Part shown: positions 59,352-64,000 of the stretch, in pieces
Layout of the letters: every line of letters begins with the position of its first letter
Position numbering within the stretch: the first letter of the stretch is position 1
Assembly (NCBI RefSeq): GCF_046630445.1
Contig: NC_092338.1
Coordinates: 224,510,501 to 224,574,500, forward strand
DNA from: Rutidosis leptorrhynchoides
Lineage: Eukaryota > Streptophyta > Magnoliopsida > Asterales > Asteraceae
Length of the DNA stretch: 64,000 nt
Reading direction: 5' to 3'
Translations under genes and position numbers: made by a program
Notes under the pieces: model-generated
The model's input: the letters and a program-made list of their open reading frames with translations, nothing else
Told to the model about the DNA's origin: nothing
The model's database searches: none

Positions 59352-62300
59352 AGTTAGCTGTGGTGTCGAAATTGTGATTAACTTCGTTGTCGACTTCCAT
59401 CGGACCATGTATGTAATGTTTAACTCTGTGACCATTAACTTTAAATTCAATCCCATTTGAATTTATTAATTCTATCGTTCCGTATGGGAAAACTCTTTTG
59501 ACTATGAATGGTCCAGACCATCTTGATTTCAATTTTCCAGGAAATAGCTTGAATCGTGAATTGAAAAGAAGAACTCTGTCTCCTTCTTTAAATTCTTTTG
59601 AACTTCTGATTCTTTTATCATGCCATTTCTTCGTTCTTTCTTTATAGATTAACGAATTTTCGTATGCTTCATGTCTTAATTCTTCTAATTCGTTTAGTTG
59701 ACTTAATCGTAGACGTTCGGCTTCATGTAAATCAAGATTACATGTTTTCAAAGCCCAAAATGCTTTGTGTTCAATTTCTACTGGAAGATGACATGCTTTT
59801 CCATAAACAAGTCTAAAAGGTGTGGTTCCAATTGGAGTTTTGTAGGCTGTTCTAAAAGCCCAGAGTGCATCCTCCAATTTAATGGACCATTCCTTCGGAT
59901 TTGATCCTACGGTTTTCTCTAGAATACGTTTTAAAGCTCGGTTTGTATTTTCAACTTGTCCACTTGTTTGTGGATGATATGCGGTGGAGATTTTATGAGT
60001 TACTCCATATCTTTTAAGAATTTTCTCAAGTTGATTATTACAGAAATGAGTACCCCGATCACTTATTAAAGCTTTCGGTGTTCCATACCTTGCAAAAAGA
60101 CGTTTTAAAAAGTTGACTACAACTCGTGCATCGTTAGTTGGGAGAGCTTGTGCTTCCGCCCATTTAGATACATAATCAATGGCTACGAGTATATATAAAT
60201 TATTATGAGATTTTGGAAATGGACCCATAAAGTCAATACCCCAAATGTCAAATACTTCACATACTTGGATGACATTTTGTGGCATTTCATCACGTTGACT
60301 TATTTTTCCGGCCCTTTGACATGCATCACAGGATTTGCAAAGAAGGTGTGCGTCTTTGTAAATTGTAGGCCAATAGAATCCAGCTTCATAAACTTTTCTT
60401 GCTGTTAGTTGAGGCCCATAATGCCCTCCTGTTGGTCCTGTGTGACAATGGTTTAAAATTTTACTAGCTTCATCTCCAAATACACATCGGCGTATTATTC
60501 CATCGGGACAACTCTTAAACAGATGTGGATCTTCCCAGAAATAGTGTTTTATATCACTGAAGAATTTCTTTCGTCTTTGGTACGATAATCCTTTTTCAAG
60601 GAATCCACAAACTAAGTAGTTTGCATAGTCTGCAAACCATGGGATTTCTTTATAATCTATCTTCAATAGATATTCATCAGGAAAGTTGTCTTGTATGGCC
60701 GATTCATTCAGAACTTCTAATTCGGGATTTTCAAGACGAGAAAGATGATCAGCGGCGAGATTTTCTGCTCCTCTTTTATCTCGGATTTCAATATCAAACT
60801 CTTGTAAGAGTAAGATCCAACGGATTAATCTTGGTTTAGCATCTTGTTTTGAAAATAGGTATCTAAGAGCAGAATGGTCGGTATAGACCACCGTTTTTGC
60901 TAGAACTAGATATGATCGAAATTTGTCAAAAGCAAAGACAATAGCAAGGAGTTCTTTTTCAGTAGTTGTATAGTTCGTTTGTGCTCCTTGTAACGTCTTA
61001 CTAGCATAATATATAGGTTGAAATCGTTTTTCAATCCTTTATCCTAAAACGGCTCCCATTGCAAAATCACTTGCATCGCACATTAGTTCAAATGGTAGAT
61101 TCCAATTTGGTGTTATCATGATCGGCGCATTAGTGAGTTTCTCTTTAAGAATATTAAAAAATTTGATACACTCATCTGAAAAGATGAATGGAGCATCCTT
61201 TTCTAGGAGTTTATTCATAGGAGTGGCAATTTTAGAAAAATCTTTTATGAAACGTCGGTAAAAACCGGCATGCCCTAGAAAACTCCTAACTCCTCTAACA
61301 TTGGTGGGATGTGGAATTTTAGCAATTACATCTACTTTAGCTCTATCCACTTCAATTCCTTCTTTTGAAATTTTATGTCCAAGAACGATGCCTTCTTTAA
61401 CCATGAAATGGCATTTCTCCCAATTAAGTACTAGATTTGATTGTTCGCATCTAATAAGCATTCATTCCAGATTAGCTAGACATGTTTCAAATGTATCACC
61501 GAAGACTGAAAAGTCATCCATGAAAACTTCCATGCATTCTTCTATCATTTCATGAAAAATCGCCATCATACACCTTTGAAAGGTTGCAGGGGCGTTGCAA
61601 AGTCCAAATGGCATGCGTTTGTAAGCAAACGTACCATAAGGGCACGTGAATGTGGTTTTCTCTTGATCTTCGGGTGCTATTGGAATTTGAAAATATTCGG
61701 AAAATCCATCTAGAAAATAATAGTAACTATTTCCGGCTAATCTTTCCAACATTTGACCAATGAAAGGTAAGGGAAAGTGATCTTTTCTGGTGGCGTCATT
61801 TAATTTTCTATAATCAATACACACACGCCATCCTGTTACAGTTCTAGTAGGAATAAGCTCATTTTTTTCATTTGTAATTACAGTCATGCCACCCTTCTTA
61901 GGCACGCATTGAACTGGGCTTACCCATGGACTATCAGAGATTGGATAAATTAGACCTGCATCTAGCAGTTTAATAATCTCTTTCTTAACTACATCTTGCA
62001 TATTAGGATTTAGTCTTCGTTGGCGTTGCACATACGTTTTATGACCTTCTTCCATAAGGATTTTATGTGTGCAATACGAAGGACTTATTCCTTTAATATC
62101 ATGAATCTTCCATGCAATGGCTGGTTTATGAGCTTTCAACACAGAAATGAGCTGTGATTTCTCATTTTCAGTAAGAGAAGACGATATTATTACAGGTAAT
62201 TCAGATTCACCATGTAAATAAGCATATTCCAAATGGTTTGGAAGTGGCTTTAACTCTAATTTCGGAGGTTCTTCTATCGATGATTTATATCGATATCTGT

Positions 62301-64000
62301 CTTCTTCTTTTAGCATTTGAATTTCTTCTGTTGTTGGTTCATATCCATTAGCTATAAGTGTAGCTAACATTTCAGCTTCATCAATTGGTTCATTACCTTC
62401 TCCTAAAGAACATTCTCCTGTTCCTTGTAATTCTGGAAATTCTTCTAATAATTCTGCATGTGCATCTATAGTTTGAATATAATAACATGTATCATCTGCA
62501 GATTGTGGTTGTTGCATTGCTCTATCAACTGAAAAGGTAACACTCTCATCCTCTATACTTAGGGTCAATTTCTTACCGAACACGTCTATCATTGCTTTAG
62601 CCGTGTTTAAGAATGGTCTTCCTAATATGAGAGGAACTTGAGAATCTTCTTCCATGTCCAAAACAACAAAATCTACTGGAAATACTAAAGTACCAACTTT
62701 AACTAGCATGTTCTCCATTATCCCTCTAGGATATTTTATTGATCTATCGGCTAGTTGTATGCTTATTCTGGTTGGTTTCAATTCTCCAAGGTCTAGTTTA
62801 GCGTATAGTGAATACGGCATTAAATTTATACTAGCACCTAAGTCTGCCAATGCTTCTATTGAACTAAGACTACCCAGAAAACATGGAATTGTGAAACTTC
62901 CTGGATCAGATAGTTTTTCTGGTATCTTATTCAACAGCACTGCTGAACAATTAGCATTCATAGTAACAGCCGAGAGTTCTTCCATTTTCTTTCTATTCGT
63001 GATTAGATCTTTCAAGAATTTAGCATACCTTGGCATTCCTGAAATCACATCAATGAAAGGAAGATTTACATTTATCTGTTTAAACATATCCAAGAATTTG
63101 GATTGCTCGGCTTCAAGTTTCTCTTTCTTCATTTTACTCGGGTAAGGAAGTGGTGGTTGGTATGGTTTAACATAAGGTTTATCCTTAACTGTGTTATCTT
63201 CATTAACCTTCTCAACTACCGGTTCTTTTTCCTTATCTTGATCAGGTTGTGGTTCTTGTGGAGTAGGAATAGTTTCATCAGAAGTTACAGGTATTTCAGG
63301 TGGTTTAAGTGTTGTACCACTTCTTGTGGTAATGGCTTTAGCTGTTTCATTCCGGGGGTTAGCGTTTGTATCACTAGGTAGACTTCCCGGTTTTCTTTCA
63401 CCTATTAACCTTGCTAGGTTACTTACTTCTTGTTCCAGATTTTGAATAGAAGCTTGTTGATTTCTAAATGCTTGAGCATTTTGTTCATTTGTTTGTTTTT
63501 GAGATGTGAAAAAGCTGCGTTTGAGTTTCAACTAGCTTTGTCATCATATCTTCTAAATTCGGCTTTTTATCATCGGTTTGTTGTGGTGGTTTGTTTTGAA
63601 AATTCGGTCTTTGCTGATTATAAGTATTATTAGATACTTGTTGATTGCTAGGACCTTGTTGGTTGTTGTATGGAATATTTCGGTTATAATTCTGGTTTTG
63701 ATTGTAAATCAGTCTTGGCGGTTGATAATTATTCTGATAATTATTTCCAGGCCTTTGGTTTATGTATGAAATATTCTCTCTTTGTTCCATTGTTAATTCA
63801 ATACTGAGACAATCTTTTGTCAAATGTGGTCCTCCACACTGCTCACAACTAATTCGTATAGCATGAATATCTTTAGTCATCTTTTCCATTCGTCTCTCGA
63901 AAGCATCTATCTTTGCGGAAATGGAATCTAAGTCATGGCTAGAATCGGCTCTAGCTGCTTTAGATGATCTAATGATATCTTTTTCTTGGTGCCACTCATG
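59350..64000 (-). pseudogene. Element 2 gag-pol polyprotein, partial and disrupted
   Basis: Runs in from the window edge (HEWHQEKD at 64000) through the gag knuckle (C-E-Q-C-G-G-P-H-x4-C), Asn/Gln-rich linker, protease (DLGAS), reverse transcriptase (YRKLNDATRKDHFPLPFI, FMDD), RNase H ([13 protein letters not shown]), integrase zinc finger and core ([28 protein letters not shown]) to the TAA at 59350. Damage: a one-base insertion near 63520, TGA at 61462-61464 (shared with element 1) and TAA at 61039-61041 (CAA in element 1). Otherwise a single open frame of about 1,390 codons, better preserved than element 1. Trp codons mutated to stops in element 1 are intact here. Confidence 0.92.

Larger units (their letters stand above)
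51459..64000 (-). mobile_element. Element 2: Athila-like retrotransposon, nested in element 1, runs off the window
   Basis: Minus-strand order: gag-pol 64000-59350, ORF2 59176-58760, ORF3 57541-55518, 3' region, polypurine tract 53466-53452, 3' LTR 53451-51459. The 5' LTR, leader and gag start lie beyond 64000. It inserted into the 3' LTR of element 1 in opposite orientation; the five bases before it, TTAGG, should recur after its other end. Coding parts are very similar to element 1 but its LTR is a distinct subtype. Confidence 0.9.

Overview
This window is plant nuclear DNA, almost certainly from a eudicot. It is strongly AT-rich, has introns with plant-type GT/AG borders, and consists mostly of nested LTR retrotransposons, DNA transposon remains and long TA or AAT microsatellites. 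The style of the Athila-type and chromovirus-type elements would fit Asteraceae, but that is an impression, not a proof. I see no intact host gene. There are no bacterial features, rRNA genes, true tRNA genes or CRISPR array.

Layout. 1-2450: plus-strand LTR remnant. 2873-8560: minus-strand gypsy-type element Y (one LTR plus part of its interior). 8560-12160: LTR fragments, including inverted arms around a 40-bp minisatellite. 12163-15744 (minus): a multi-exon TMEM120/TMPIT-family gene that carries frameshifts and is read here as a pseudogene, with a tRNA-derived SINE in one intron. 16911 to about 33260: remains of a CACTA (En/Spm-like) DNA transposon with a CACTA end, subterminal repeats and a broken Ptta/En-Spm-type gene. 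Element X (17056-28644) sits inside it. X is a complete but non-autonomous gypsy-type element with 3.6-3.7 kb LTRs, a 5-bp target duplication (CGCAA) and only a gag fragment. 33390-35760: another plus-strand LTR, interrupted by element 1.

35761-51458 is Athila-like element 1 (plus). Element 2 (minus, 51459 to beyond the window end) is inserted head-to-head into its 3' LTR. Both share the order LTR, tRNA-Asp-type primer site (seen in element 1), gag-protease-RT-RNase H-integrase, a small basic Cys/His-finger ORF (ORF2), a spliced env-position ORF (ORF3), a long 3' region and LTR. Both carry stops and frameshifts.

Comparing the two copies shows conserved structure that the genes do not explain. 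There is a pair of 17-bp palindromes 31-33 bp apart in every LTR, in the leader and before ORF3. The TATA box sits in an inverted repeat whose arms differ between copies but still pair. A GGW-N6-WCC stem-loop motif recurs five times per element, and there are four polypurine-tract-like copies per element. ORF2 has a basic run joined to a Cys/His finger, resembling in layout the cysteine-rich nucleic-acid-binding proteins of some plant RNA viruses. ORF2 and the palindrome pairs are the best candidates for something undescribed.
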